Below are positions 1-8,175 of a stretch of 11,796 nt of DNA, piece by piece. The notes below the pieces were generated by a model. That model had not been told where the DNA came from, made no database searches, and saw nothing but the letters and a program-made list of their open reading frames with translations. Positions within the stretch are counted from its first letter, which is position 1. Every line of letters begins with the position of its first letter. Source of the DNA: Flavobacterium sp. (GTDB lineage Bacteria; Bacteroidota; Bacteroidia; Flavobacteriales; Flavobacteriaceae). The stretch spans positions 1 through 11,796 of the forward strand of contig JASLHL010000271.1 of NCBI GenBank assembly GCA_030152225.1. Direction: 5' to 3'. The position numbers and the translations under genes are program-made.

Positions 1-20
1 TTATAGGGAAGTCTTTTCTC

Positions 21-788
21 TTATTCACTGAGGGTATACTGCATCCAAACATTAGGCTCTACGTATACGCCTTTATTAGTTTCAAGGTCTATTTCGATAG
101 GATTTAAAGCAAAGTCAATGACATAGCGTCCCGAAGTTTGAAAGGATCGATTGGTCCATTGCTCCCATTCCCCTACACTGCCTTCAACATACATGGCTTT
201 GGAACACACCTTAATGATCTTCGCTCCATTTTTTTCATGGGTGCGAATCCAAGGATCAAAAGCCTGTCCCTTCTCATTTTTCCAGGTGATATACTCCTCC
301 ATGGTTTGAAGGGGATAACGGTGCTTTACCGTCGGGCGAATCGGCAGTATAAAATCGTCCATCTGCTGTTCCTTGGCTAATGCCTTCATAAAACGCACCA
401 ACAAAGGACTTACCCCCTGTCCTTGATAGGCAGGATTCACTCCAATTTGCAAGGCACATAACGTATTGGGCTTTTTACCCGCTTTTTTATCGAGAAAAGC
501 GCGTTCTAAGGCCCAATCCCAACCTTCATCAGGCAATTGGGCTAATTCTTCTGGTGTTAGGCTCAATGGGACACAATTGCCATTTCCCACCACTTCTTGT
601 CCGTCCATCATGAAAAACTGATACAAGGGAAACTCTACATACAGCTCTTCCCAATAGGTCAGGTTGACCTGATCCTGCACAATAAACTCCGGCCAAACAC
701 TATAAGCATAAACTTTTTCTAATAGTACATCGTATTGGGGTAAATACGTTTTTGATGTGCGTATAAAAGAAAATTGATTTGGATTCAT
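21..788 (-). CDS. GNAT-family N-acetyltransferase-like protein
   Basis: This 255-residue protein carries a GNAT acetyl-CoA binding signature at residues 115-131, where IGVNPAYQGQGVSPLL contains the Q-x-x-G-x-G/A pyrophosphate loop as Q122, G123, Q124 and G125. The preceding stretch (about 108-117) fits strand beta4 of the fold. No signal peptide or membrane segment is visible, so it should be cytoplasmic. The protein is longer than a minimal GNAT domain of about 150 residues. It has an N-terminal part rich in aromatic residues and about 120 residues after motif A with no recognised motif. The acceptor substrate cannot be read from the sequence. The ATG at 788 is the first in frame and lies about 50 nt below a TAnnTTTG box. 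It is divergent from the marR-fad operon and nothing links it to fatty acid metabolism. The GNAT fold is fairly sure; the specific function is unknown. Confidence 0.85.
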   Translation of the reverse strand: MNPNQFSFIRTSKTYLPQYDVLLEKVYAYSVWPEFIVQDQVNLTYWEELYVEFPLYQFFMMDGQEVVGNGNCVPLSLTPEELAQLPDEGWDWALERAFLDKKAGKKPNTLCALQIGVNPAYQGQGVSPLLVRFMKALAKEQQMDDFILPIRPTVKHRYPLQTMEEYITWKNEKGQAFDPWIRTHEKNGAKIIKVCSKAMYVEGSVGEWEQWTNRSFQTSGRYVIDFALNPIEIDLETNKGVYVEPNVWMQYTLSE

Positions 789-840
789 GCTAAAAAAATT
801 ATAAATTATTGGTTCTACAACTTGATCAAAACTGAGTGTT

Positions 841-848
841 CAAAGATA
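841..848 (-). promoter_or_regulatory. Candidate -7 box for the acetyltransferase gene
   Basis: On the minus strand this reads TATCTTTG, a full match to the Bacteroidota -7 consensus TAnnTTTG. It lies 52 nt upstream of the acetyltransferase start codon. A TTG is present at 864-862, but only 13 nt from the box, closer than the usual 17-23 nt. The -33 half is therefore weak and the call rests on the -7 match and its position. Confidence 0.4.
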
Positions 849-1053
849 CTCTTTATAACGCCAATCCCTTTCTTTTTCAGCTTTTTTATCCCCATTTTTC
901 AACAAATGAGGAGGCTTTTAGTTGGCTGTTGTAAAATTTTCATTGGCTACCAAAAGCATTACTTAAAAATAATTCGCTAACTTAGAGGGAGTTAACCTTG
1001 ATCTAACCGCTAATGCTCAAGGAAAACCGTTGCTTTAAATAACTTTTTTCATC

Positions 1054-1077
1054 AAATAGTATGCGTGCATATTATTT
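1054..1077. promoter_or_regulatory. Candidate MarR operator (inverted repeat)
   Basis: The arms AATAGTATGC (1055-1064) and GCATATTATT (1067-1076) are reverse complements except at one position, with a 2-nt centre (GT). One further A/T pair extends them to 1054 and 1077. The repeat ends 5 bp before the -7 box of the MarR gene, so a bound dimer would cover the -33 region. MarR-family dimers commonly bind palindromes of about 16-24 bp in their own promoters. Placement and symmetry suggest autorepression of the whole operon; binding is inferred. Confidence 0.55.
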
Positions 1078-1082
1078 TTTAC

Positions 1083-1090
1083 TATATTTG
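1083..1090 (+). promoter_or_regulatory. -7 box of the marR-fadNAE promoter
   Basis: TATATTTG matches the Bacteroidota -7 consensus TAnnTTTG exactly, 17 nt upstream of the MarR start codon, implying a very short leader of roughly 10-15 nt. No TTG lies at the expected -33 distance; that stretch is occupied by the inverted repeat. No comparable box is visible in the 51-nt gap before fadN, so this is probably the promoter of the four-gene operon. Confidence 0.55.
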
Positions 1091-1107
1091 AGTTTAACCA
1101 ACTTGAA

Positions 1108-1548
1108 ATGAAGGACAAAACAATTGACTATACTTTAAGAGCGACTTGGCAAGCTGTAGCAAGAATGTACAATGAGGAAGCGGCAAAATACGATGCTACT
1201 ATGTCATTGGCTTTTGCGCTTTTGAGTATTGATAAACAAGGTACCCCTTCTACGCTATTAGGCCCTAGTATGGGGATGGAAGCGACGAGTTTGACTCGCA
1301 CGCTCAAAAAAATGGAGGAAAAAGGATTAATCACCAGAGAAAAGAATCCTCATGATGGTCGAGGGGTGATTATTAAGCTTACGCCCTTAGGTTTTGAAAA
1401 AAGGGAACTTTCTAAGGAGAAAGTCAAGCGCTTCAATGAAACGATACGCAAATACCTAACGGAAGAGCAAATCGACAATTTTATTACGGTTACGGAAACC
1501 ATCAATCAACTTATTGCCGACAAGGCTATTTTTGATTCTAAGAAGTAA
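1108..1548 (+). CDS. MarR-family transcriptional regulator of the fad operon
   Basis: This 146-residue protein has MarR length and layout. An N-terminal dimerisation helix (about 5-30) is followed by a winged helix-turn-helix. The recognition helix lies around residues 57-74 (MEATSLTRTLKKMEEKGL). The wing around 77-95 carries the family pattern D-x-R (D83, R85) and ends in KLTPLG. A long C-terminal dimer helix (about 97-138) completes the fold. It is cytoplasmic and DNA-binding. It is the first gene of the operon, 51 nt before fadN on the same strand, so it is best read as the local repressor of beta-oxidation, controlling itself through the inverted repeat upstream. The ligand is likely a fatty acid or acyl-CoA, by inference from context only. 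The start is the ATG 17 nt after the -7 box; there is no Shine-Dalgarno sequence, as is usual in Bacteroidota. Confidence 0.9.
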   Translation: MKDKTIDYTLRATWQAVARMYNEEAAKYDATMSLAFALLSIDKQGTPSTLLGPSMGMEATSLTRTLKKMEEKGLITREKNPHDGRGVIIKLTPLGFEKRELSKEKVKRFNETIRKYLTEEQIDNFITVTETINQLIADKAIFDSKK

Positions 1549-1599
1549 TCGGTACTAACAACTAAAAACAAGTATTAACCATAGGAATTATATAAACAT

Positions 1600-4005
1600 A
1601 TGAAAAGAAGAATTAAAAAAGTGGCTGTAATTGGTTCAGGCGTTATGGGATCAGCTATTGCATGTCATTTTGCCAATATTGGTGTTGAGGTATTGTTAAT
1701 GGATATTGTTCCCAATGCTTTAACTCCAGAGGAAGAGAAAAAAGGCTTGACCTTAGATGATCGTGCGATTCGCAATAAAATTGCACAAACCCATTTAACA
1801 AACGCACTAAAATCAAAACCTGCTCCTATTTATACGCCGCGCTTTGCCAGCCGTATAACAGTAGGAAACCTCGAGGATGATTTAGCAAAGATCAAAGATG
1901 TAGATTGGATTATCGAAGTTGTCATCGAGCGATTAGACATCAAGAAATCCGTTTTTGAAAACATCGAAAAATACAGAAAACCAGGCACTTTAATTACTTC
2001 CAATACATCTGGAATTCCCATGAAATTACTTGTAGAAGGACGTTCGGAAGATTTCCAACAACACTTCTGCGGAACCCACTTCTTTAATCCACCGCGTTAC
2101 TTACCTTTATTTGAAATTATTCCTGGGCCACAAACGGCTCCAGAAGTACTTTCCTTTTTCCAAGACTATGCCCGTTTGTACTTAGGTAAAACTCCTGTTT
2201 TATGTAAGGACACCCCTGGTTTTATTGGAAATAGAATTGGCGTGTATTCCATGGCGATGGTGATGCAATTAGCGCAGGAAATTGGTCTAACAATTGAAGA
2301 AGCCGATACGCTAACGGGATCTTTCTTAGGTCGTCCAAAAACGGGAACCTTCAAACTAGGGGATTTAGTTGGATTGGATACCGCTGTTAACGTAACAATG
2401 GGACTAAAACAAAACTGTCCTGCTGATGCGATGATTCAGGGCATTAAAGACAACAGCGCTTTAAATTTCTTACTCGAGAATAAATTCTTAGGCGATAAAA
2501 CACGAAAAGGATTCTACTACAAAGAAGTGGATAAAGAAGGTAAAACCAACCGTTTTGCCCTAGATTTAAACACATTAACTTATAGACCATTAGAACGCGC
2601 TAAAATTGAAGCGATCGAAACGGCCAATCAAGCAGGTGGAACAAAAGCTAAATGGTCGGTATTACTTGCCGATCAAGGAAAAGCAGGGGCTTTAATTCGC
2701 AAGCATTTTGCTTCTTTATTTGCCTATGTTTCTCAACGTGTGCCCGAAATTACGGATACTCTATTCTCTATAGACGATGCCATGCGTACGGGTTATGCTT
2801 GGAAATACGGTCCATTTGAAACTTGGGATGTATTGGGCATCCAAAAGGGAATTGACTTAGTTGAAAAAGAAGGGTATGAAGTAGCATCTTGGGTCAAAGA
2901 CCTTGCTGCTACAGGTGCAACGAGTTTCTATAAAATAGAACATGGCAAAAAGCTGTTCTTTAACCAAGAAACTAAAACATTTGAACCTATTCCAGGACAA
3001 GATGCCTTTATTATCTTAAACAATATTCGCACAACAAATAAAGTATGGGGCAATAGCGAGGCTACCCTACTTGATTTAGGCGATGGAATTGTAAACTTAG
3101 AATTCCATTCAAAAATGAATACCATCGGTGGAGGGGTTTTAGCTGGACTAAATAAAGCAATTGAAATTGCAGAACAAGACTTTGAAGGATTAGTTGTAGG
3201 AAATCAAGGATCTAACTTCTCTGTTGGGGCCAACTTGATGATGATTTTTATGATGGCCGCAGAGCAAGATTGGGACGAATTGAATATTGCAATTAAGATG
3301 TTCCAAGATACCATGATGAAAATGCGCTATTCGGCTATTCCTGTCGTAGCAGCTCCACACGGTATGACTTTTGGCGGTGGATGTGAGTTGAGCTTGCACG
3401 CAGATAAGGTTGTAGCAGCAGCAGAAACGTACATCGGTTTAGTAGAGTTTGGTGTAGGTCTAATCCCTGGCGGAGGTGGTTCGAAAGAAATGACTGTGAG
3501 AGCGGCTGATTTATACCGCAAAAACGACGTAGAACTCAATACGCTACAAGAACATTTCTTGACTATTGGAATGGCAAAAGTAGCTACTTCAGCAGAAGAA
3601 GCCTTTGATTTAAATATTCTTCAACGCGGAAAAGACGTAGTAGTTGTCAACAAGGATTTACAACTGGCACAAGCAAAACGCGAAGCTTTAGTCCTAGCAC
3701 AAGCAGGGTACACACAACCTGTTAAACGCAAAGACATCAAAGTGTTAGGCCGTCAAGCTTTGGGAATGTTCTACGTTGGAACAGATAGTATGATGGCTGG
3801 AAAGTACATCTCGGAACACGATCACAAGATTGCCAATAAACTGGCGTATGTGATGGCGGGTGGAGATCTATCTGAGGCTACACTAGTATCAGAACAATAC
3901 CTACTTGATCTAGAACGAGAAGCTTTCTTATCCCTATGTGGAGAACGCAAAACCTTAGAGCGTATTCAATATATGCTAAAAACAGGTAAACCTTTGAGAA
4001 ACTAA
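1600..4005 (+). CDS. fadN: 3-hydroxyacyl-CoA dehydrogenase / enoyl-CoA hydratase (FadN type)
   Basis: This 801-residue bifunctional beta-oxidation enzyme hydrates trans-2-enoyl-CoA and oxidises L-3-hydroxyacyl-CoA with NAD+. The dehydrogenase comes first: a Rossmann loop GSGVMG (12-17), D35 for NAD ribose, S137 in SNTSG, the catalytic H160 in GTHFFNP with E172, and TPGFIGNR (205-212) starting the C-terminal dehydrogenase domain. A crotonase domain follows from about 480. Its oxyanion-hole segments are NFSVGANL (539-546) and FGGGCE (591-596), and both catalytic acids are present (E596 and E616 in LVEFG). This order is the reverse of Escherichia coli FadB, which has the hydratase first, and matches Bacillus subtilis FadN (about 790 residues). 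The ATG lies 51 nt after the MarR gene, and fadA follows after 22 nt. All key residues are intact, so both activities are expected. There is no signal peptide; it is cytoplasmic. Confidence 0.96.
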   Translation: MKRRIKKVAVIGSGVMGSAIACHFANIGVEVLLMDIVPNALTPEEEKKGLTLDDRAIRNKIAQTHLTNALKSKPAPIYTPRFASRITVGNLEDDLAKIKDVDWIIEVVIERLDIKKSVFENIEKYRKPGTLITSNTSGIPMKLLVEGRSEDFQQHFCGTHFFNPPRYLPLFEIIPGPQTAPEVLSFFQDYARLYLGKTPVLCKDTPGFIGNRIGVYSMAMVMQLAQEIGLTIEEADTLTGSFLGRPKTGTFKLGDLVGLDTAVNVTMGLKQNCPADAMIQGIKDNSALNFLLENKFLGDKTRKGFYYKEVDKEGKTNRFALDLNTLTYRPLERAKIEAIETANQAGGTKAKWSVLLADQGKAGALIRKHFASLFAYVSQRVPEITDTLFSIDDAMRTGYAWKYGPFETWDVLGIQKGIDLVEKEGYEVASWVKDLAATGATSFYKIEHGKKLFFNQETKTFEPIPGQDAFIILNNIRTTNKVWGNSEATLLDLGDGIVNLEFHSKMNTIGGGVLAGLNKAIEIAEQDFEGLVVGNQGSNFSVGANLMMIFMMAAEQDWDELNIAIKMFQDTMMKMRYSAIPVVAAPHGMTFGGGCELSLHADKVVAAAETYIGLVEFGVGLIPGGGGSKEMTVRAADLYRKNDVELNTLQEHFLTIGMAKVATSAEEAFDLNILQRGKDVVVVNKDLQLAQAKREALVLAQAGYTQPVKRKDIKVLGRQALGMFYVGTDSMMAGKYISEHDHKIANKLAYVMAGGDLSEATLVSEQYLLDLEREAFLSLCGERKTLERIQYMLKTGKPLRN

Positions 4006-4027
4006 CTAACCCACAAATTACAAAAAC

Positions 4028-5209
4028 ATGAAAACTGCCTATATAGTAAAAGGATACAGAACAGCTGTTGGAAAAGCTCCTCGCGGTGTCTTTCGCTTTA
4101 AAAGACCCGATGAGCTCGCAGCAGAGACGATCGAATATTTAATGCAAGCACTTCCCGAATTTGACAAAACGCGCATTGACGATGTCATGGTAGGAAATGC
4201 AATGCCCGAAGCCGAACAAGGCTTAAACATGGGGCGCTTAATCTCCCTCATGGGATTAAAAGTGGACGACGTTCCCGGGGTAACAGTTAATCGCTATTGT
4301 GCTTCTGGAATTGAAACCATCGGAATGGCGGTGGCTAAGATTCAAGCCGGTATGGCGGATTGCATCATCGCTGGTGGTGCGGAAAGCATGAGTTATATTC
4401 CCATGGGCGGATATAAACCTACTCCCGATTACGGCGTTGCCAAAGCAGGACACGAAGATTATTACTGGGGCATGGGACTTACTGCAGAGGCTGTTGCCAA
4501 TCAGTACAACGTTTCTCGTGCGGATCAAGATGAATTTGCCTATCATTCCCATATGAAAGCGTTAAAAGCGATCGAAGAGGGCAAATTTGCCGATCAAATT
4601 GTACCCATCACCGTAGATGAAGTATTTGTCAATGAGAAAGGCAAAAGAGAAAGTAAATCCTATACAGTAACCCAAGATGAAGGACCACGTAAGGGAACTT
4701 CCATTGAGGCACTGGCCAAATTGAGACCTGTATTTGCCGCTGATGGATCCGTAACAGCTGGAAACTCATCCCAAATGAGTGATGGAGCTGCTTTTGTGAT
4801 GGTGATGTCAGAAGAAATGGTCAAAGAATTAAATATTGAACCTATTGCGCGTATGGTTAACTATGCCGCTGCAGGCGTTGAGCCTCGCATTATGGGAATT
4901 GGCCCGATTAAAGCAATTCCTAAAGCACTGAAACAAGCGGGATTACAATTAAAAGATATCGACTTGATTGAACTAAACGAAGCTTTTGCTTCTCAATCGT
5001 TGGCTGTAATTAGAGAATTAGGTATTAATCCTGAGATCGTTAACGTCAATGGAGGTGCAATTGCCCTGGGGCACCCACTGGGTTGTACAGGAGCGAAATT
5101 ATCCGTTCAATTATTTGACGAAATGAAACGCAGAGGCTCTAAATACGGTATGGTAACCATGTGTGTGGGAACTGGTCAAGGAGCTGCTGGAATTTACGAA
5201 TTGCTATAA
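4028..5209 (+). CDS. fadA: Acetyl-CoA acyltransferase (3-ketoacyl-CoA thiolase)
   Basis: This 393-residue protein is a full-length degradative thiolase that cleaves 3-ketoacyl-CoA with CoA to acetyl-CoA and an acyl-CoA two carbons shorter. The acyl-accepting nucleophile is C91 in NRYCASG. The other active-site motifs are NEAF (317-320), GHP with H349 in [11 protein letters not shown], and the general base C379 in CVGTGQG. Length and motif spacing are normal for the family. It lies 22 nt after fadN and 29 nt before fadE, in the same order as the Bacillus subtilis fadNAE operon, which supports a role in fatty acid breakdown rather than acetoacetyl-CoA synthesis. A biosynthetic acetoacetyl-CoA thiolase (AtoB/PhaA type) has the same motifs and cannot be excluded by motif alone. 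It is soluble and cytoplasmic. Confidence 0.95.
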   Translation: MKTAYIVKGYRTAVGKAPRGVFRFKRPDELAAETIEYLMQALPEFDKTRIDDVMVGNAMPEAEQGLNMGRLISLMGLKVDDVPGVTVNRYCASGIETIGMAVAKIQAGMADCIIAGGAESMSYIPMGGYKPTPDYGVAKAGHEDYYWGMGLTAEAVANQYNVSRADQDEFAYHSHMKALKAIEEGKFADQIVPITVDEVFVNEKGKRESKSYTVTQDEGPRKGTSIEALAKLRPVFAADGSVTAGNSSQMSDGAAFVMVMSEEMVKELNIEPIARMVNYAAAGVEPRIMGIGPIKAIPKALKQAGLQLKDIDLIELNEAFASQSLAVIRELGINPEIVNVNGGAIALGHPLGCTGAKLSVQLFDEMKRRGSKYGMVTMCVGTGQGAAGIYELL

Positions 5210-5238
5210 CCAACAATAACCTTAAAAAAAAATAAATT

Positions 5239-7032
5239 ATGAATACAGCTATAACAAGAGGAGGTCAATATTTAATAAAAGAAACCAAAAGTGAAACGAT
5301 CTTTACTCCGGAAGATTTTTCAGAAGAGCAACTGATGATGCGTGACTCGGTAAAGGAATTTATCGACAAGGAAGTATGGCCACACAAAAATCGCTTTGAA
5401 AAGAAAGATTACGCGTTCACCAAAGAATGCATGCAAAAAGCAGGTGAACTGGGTCTTTTGGGTGTTGCTGTTCCAGAAGCCTATGGCGGATTGGAAATGG
5501 GATTTGTTTCAACCATGCTGGTTTGTGACTACATCTCAGGAGCAACAGGATCTTTCTCTACAGCTTTTGGTGCACATACCGGAATTGGAACTATGCCCAT
5601 TACCTTATACGGAAATGAAGAACAAAAACAAAAATACGTTCCCAAATTAGCAAGTGGTGAGTGGTTTGGCGCTTACTGTTTAACAGAACCAGACGCGGGA
5701 TCGGATGCTAATTCAGGAAAAACAAAAGCCGTTTTATCAGAAGATGGCAAATACTACAACATCACGGGACAAAAAATGTGGATTTCCAACGCGGGATTCT
5801 GTAATGTTTTTATTGTTTTTGCACGTATTGAAGACGATAAAAACATCACTGGATTTATCGTAGAAAACGATCCTTCAAACGGAATCTCTTTAGGAGAAGA
5901 AGAACACAAGTTGGGAATTAGAGCCTCTTCTACCCGTCAAGTGTTTTTTAACAATACCAAAGTACCAGTAGAAAATATGCTTTCTGAGCGTGGTAATGGA
6001 TTTAAAATCGCCATGAATGCGTTAAACGTGGGGCGTATTAAACTAGCTGCGGCATGTTTGGACTCTCAACGTCGTTTGATTACCGAAGCAGTAAAATATG
6101 CCAATGAACGCATTCAGTTTAAAGTACCTATCTCTTCTTTTGGTGCCATCCGTACCAAAATTGCAGAAATGGTAACCAATGCCTATGTTGGAGAATCTGC
6201 TTCGTATCGCGCAGCAGGAAGCATTGAAAAGAGAATCCAACAGCGTATTGCTGAAGGAAATACACACCAAGAAGCAGAACTAAAAGGCGTTGAAGAATTT
6301 GCTATTGAATGTTCTATCCTTAAAGTAGCGGTTTCAGAAGATGTACAAACCTGTACAGATGAGGGAATCCAAATCTTTGGTGGAATGGGATTCTCAGAAG
6401 ACACCCCTATGGAAAGTGCTTGGAGAGATGCTCGTATTTCGCGTATTTACGAAGGAACTAACGAGATCAACCGCATGTTAGCTGTGGGTATGCTAATCAA
6501 AAAAGCAATGAAAGGACACGTTGATTTATTGACTCCTGCTATGCAAGTAGCGGATGAATTAATGAGCATCCCAAGTTTTGATACCCCTGATTATTCCGAA
6601 CTCTTCGCTGAAGAAAAAGAGATGATCGAAAAGTTGAAAAAAGCCTTCTTAATGGTCGCTGGAAGTGCAGTACAAAAATTTGGACCTGATTTGGAGAAAC
6701 ACCAAGCGCTGATGATGGCTGCTGCTGATATGATGATCGAAATTTACATGGCTGAAAGTGCTATTTTGAGAACGGAAAAATTAGCCAAAACCAAAGGAGA
6801 AGAAAAGATACAAGAAGAAATTGCCATGGCTCAACTCTACTTATACCATGCCGTAGACATTGTTGCACAAAAAGGAAAAGAGGGAATCGCCTCTTTTACA
6901 GAAGGAGATGAACAACGCATCATGTTAATGGGACTACGTAGATTTACCAAATATGTCAACCTACCAAATGTAAATGCATTGCGCGAATCTATTGCTAAAA
7001 AAGTAATAGACGCTAACGAATATGTTTTCTAA
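5239..7032 (+). CDS. fadE: Acyl-CoA dehydrogenase (FadE, long form with C-terminal extension)
   Basis: This 597-residue flavoprotein catalyses the first step of beta-oxidation, acyl-CoA to trans-2-enoyl-CoA, passing electrons to electron-transfer flavoprotein. The N-terminal helical domain spans about 27-140. The beta-domain has the FAD/substrate motif CLTEPDAGSDA (147-157) and WISNAG (181-186). The C-terminal helical domain carries IFGGMGFSED (379-388) and RIYEGTNEI (402-410), where E405 aligns with the catalytic base of medium-chain dehydrogenases. About 180 residues follow the core, as in Bacillus subtilis FadE (about 594) and mitochondrial VLCAD/ACAD9 rather than the roughly 380-residue short forms. 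That points to long-chain substrates, by inference. It is the last gene of the operon; an intrinsic terminator begins 31 nt after the stop. No ETF or acyl-CoA synthetase gene is in this window, so those partners are encoded elsewhere. Confidence 0.95.
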   Translation: MNTAITRGGQYLIKETKSETIFTPEDFSEEQLMMRDSVKEFIDKEVWPHKNRFEKKDYAFTKECMQKAGELGLLGVAVPEAYGGLEMGFVSTMLVCDYISGATGSFSTAFGAHTGIGTMPITLYGNEEQKQKYVPKLASGEWFGAYCLTEPDAGSDANSGKTKAVLSEDGKYYNITGQKMWISNAGFCNVFIVFARIEDDKNITGFIVENDPSNGISLGEEEHKLGIRASSTRQVFFNNTKVPVENMLSERGNGFKIAMNALNVGRIKLAAACLDSQRRLITEAVKYANERIQFKVPISSFGAIRTKIAEMVTNAYVGESASYRAAGSIEKRIQQRIAEGNTHQEAELKGVEEFAIECSILKVAVSEDVQTCTDEGIQIFGGMGFSEDTPMESAWRDARISRIYEGTNEINRMLAVGMLIKKAMKGHVDLLTPAMQVADELMSIPSFDTPDYSELFAEEKEMIEKLKKAFLMVAGSAVQKFGPDLEKHQALMMAAADMMIEIYMAESAILRTEKLAKTKGEEKIQEEIAMAQLYLYHAVDIVAQKGKEGIASFTEGDEQRIMLMGLRRFTKYVNLPNVNALRESIAKKVIDANEYVF

Positions 7033-7036
7033 CGAA

Positions 7037-7060
7037 AACAAACGATTGGTTTAGTTTGTT
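7037..7060 (+). other. Small hairpin between fadE and its terminator
   Basis: AACAAAC (7037-7043) and GTTTGTT (7054-7060) form a perfect 7-bp AT-rich stem with a 10-nt loop, starting 4 nt after the fadE stop and followed by an A run. It lacks a T tract on the plus strand, so it is not a terminator alone, but it could stack with or precede the stronger hairpin and protect the mRNA end. Confidence 0.35.
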
Positions 7061-7063
7061 AAA

Positions 7064-7105
7064 AAAAAGACCGCTTCTTTCCTGCGTGGAAAGAGCGGTC
7101 TTTTT
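7064..7105 (+). terminator. Intrinsic terminator of the marR-fadNAE operon
   Basis: The left arm AAAAAGACCGCT-TCTTTCC (7064-7082) pairs with GGAAAGAGCGGTCTTTTT (7088-7105) around the loop TGCGT, with one bulged T. The GC-rich stem core is followed directly by a T run, as required for Rho-independent termination on the plus strand. The A run on the left makes it nearly symmetrical, so it might also stop minus-strand transcription. It separates the fad operon from the AraC-family gene. Confidence 0.92.
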
Positions 7106-7114
7106 GATTTATGT

Positions 7115-7165
7115 AATAAACAAATAAAACTTTATACCTCATACAATAAACAAATAATTTATTTG
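7115..7165. repeat. Direct repeat and palindrome upstream of the AraC-type gene
   Basis: The 13-bp sequence AATAAACAAATAA occurs at 7115-7127 and again at 7145-7157, start to start 30 bp, close to three helical turns. The second copy also forms the left half of the perfect palindrome CAAATAA-T-TTATTTG (7151-7165). Such same-face repeats could be regulator sites for the downstream gene. The region is very AT-rich, so chance similarity is a real alternative. Confidence 0.4.
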
Positions 7166-7247
7166 ATAAAAAACAACACATTATGCATGATATTTATAAA
7201 ATAATACTAAAATAATCAATAAATAACCTTATTTAAAGCAATAAATC

Positions 7248-7255
7248 TATCTTTA
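7248..7255 (+). promoter_or_regulatory. Possible -7 box of the AraC-type gene
   Basis: TATCTTTA matches five of the six fixed positions of TAnnTTTG (final A instead of G) and ends 23 nt before the start codon. No TTG is seen at -33 distance. This is a weak call, made because it is the best match in the leader. Confidence 0.25.
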
Positions 7256-7278
7256 ACCTACTAAATAAAATAGATGAA

Positions 7279-8148
7279 ATGTACAATGGGGTTTTAAACA
7301 AACAAGGATTATTTACGAGCAAAGGAGAAAGAAAAGATTTTATCATTAAAAGGCTACATCACACCTTACAGCATTTGAATAACTATTCAACCAAAATGCA
7401 TAAAAATGATTTTTTCCAAATTATTTATATCACGGCAGGAACGGGTATCCAATACATCGATTTACAAGCATATGAAGTAAAACAAGGAGATATTATATTT
7501 TTAAACACTTGGCAACAACACAGCTGGACCTATAACACCACAACACAGGGGTATGTGCTGAGTTTTACACCTAGTTTTATCACGCAATTTGTATCGGATC
7601 ATCTCTTTGTTCACGATTTACCTTTTTTTAGGCGTTTTACTGCGCATCATTTACTTCCCTTGGAAGGTGAACTCAGTACTTGGGTTCAAATCACGATGGA
7701 CCGCATGCTCAATGAATACGAAACAGAGCATGGTGAATACATGAATCTTGTACGTACCTATCTGCTAGAAGTGCTCTTACTTTGTAAAAAAGAAATAGAC
7801 AAAATTACACAGGGATCAGCAAACAATATTAAATCGAATGAACTTGTCAAATCATTTGAATCCCTAATTGACAAACACTTTTACGAATACCGATTTCCAA
7901 AGGAATACGCGAAAGTACTACTGGTAACCCCTAATTACCTCAATGCCCTTTGTCAGAAAATAAAAAAGAAATCTGCAGGTGATATGATTCGAGATCGCAT
8001 TCTTATCGAATGCAAACGACTGTTAATCCACACCAATTTATCTGCTAGTGAAATTGCCTACCAATTGAATTTTAAGGACAATTCCTACTTTTCAAGATTC
8101 TTTAAAAAGCATATTGGCGTGGCTCCCGATGAGTTTAGAAGGAGATGA
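7279..8148 (+). CDS. AraC-family transcriptional regulator with cupin-like sensor domain
   Basis: This 289-residue protein has the two-part AraC layout. The N-terminal half (about 20-110) resembles the cupin ligand-binding domain of this family, with the segment GTGIQYIDLQAYEVKQGDII (54-73) followed by the His-containing QQHSW (79-83). The C-terminal half (about 188-289) has two helix-turn-helix units. The second carries the family signature with ASEIAYQLNF (256-265), YFSRFFKKHIG (270-280) and a final P283 before DEFRR. It is cytoplasmic. The gene stands alone: it lies behind the fad terminator and faces the menaquinone operon tail to tail. Its target and ligand cannot be named. Nothing in the sequence makes it a fad regulator beyond adjacency. 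The ATG at 7279 is the first in its frame that leaves an intact sensor domain; an ATG five bases earlier is out of frame. Confidence 0.92.
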   Translation: MYNGVLNKQGLFTSKGERKDFIIKRLHHTLQHLNNYSTKMHKNDFFQIIYITAGTGIQYIDLQAYEVKQGDIIFLNTWQQHSWTYNTTTQGYVLSFTPSFITQFVSDHLFVHDLPFFRRFTAHHLLPLEGELSTWVQITMDRMLNEYETEHGEYMNLVRTYLLEVLLLCKKEIDKITQGSANNIKSNELVKSFESLIDKHFYEYRFPKEYAKVLLVTPNYLNALCQKIKKKSAGDMIRDRILIECKRLLIHTNLSASEIAYQLNFKDNSYFSRFFKKHIGVAPDEFRRR

Positions 8149-8175
8149 ATTTAGTGAATAGTGATTGGTGGAGAA

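Larger units (their letters stand above)
789..1107. other. Divergent intergenic region
   Basis: These 319 bases separate two divergent genes. The left part is T-rich and holds the -7 candidate for the acetyltransferase gene. The right end holds an inverted repeat and a -7 box for the MarR gene. Between about 900 and 1040 I see only weak structure: AGCATTA (955-961) and its complement TAATGCT (1011-1017), 49 nt apart, and GTTA/TAAC around 991-1006. A 68-codon open frame that starts inside the acetyltransferase gene crosses the left part, but its Phe/Ile-rich product looks like a translated T-rich promoter region. Confidence 0.6.

Noticed and set aside
774..980. 68-codon plus-strand open frame upstream of the MarR gene
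   Set aside because: It begins inside the acetyltransferase gene, covers its promoter, and encodes a Phe/Ile/Lys-rich product expected from T-rich DNA.
3214..3237. Asn instead of the usual Asp in the FadN crotonase motif (FSVGANL, N545)
   Set aside because: It first looked like an active-site change, but both catalytic glutamates (E596, E616) are present, and from memory the FadN-type family often has this form, so it is not evidence of lost function.
4256..4552. 98-codon minus-strand open frame inside fadA
   Set aside because: It is an antisense shadow of the thiolase coding region with no domain features.
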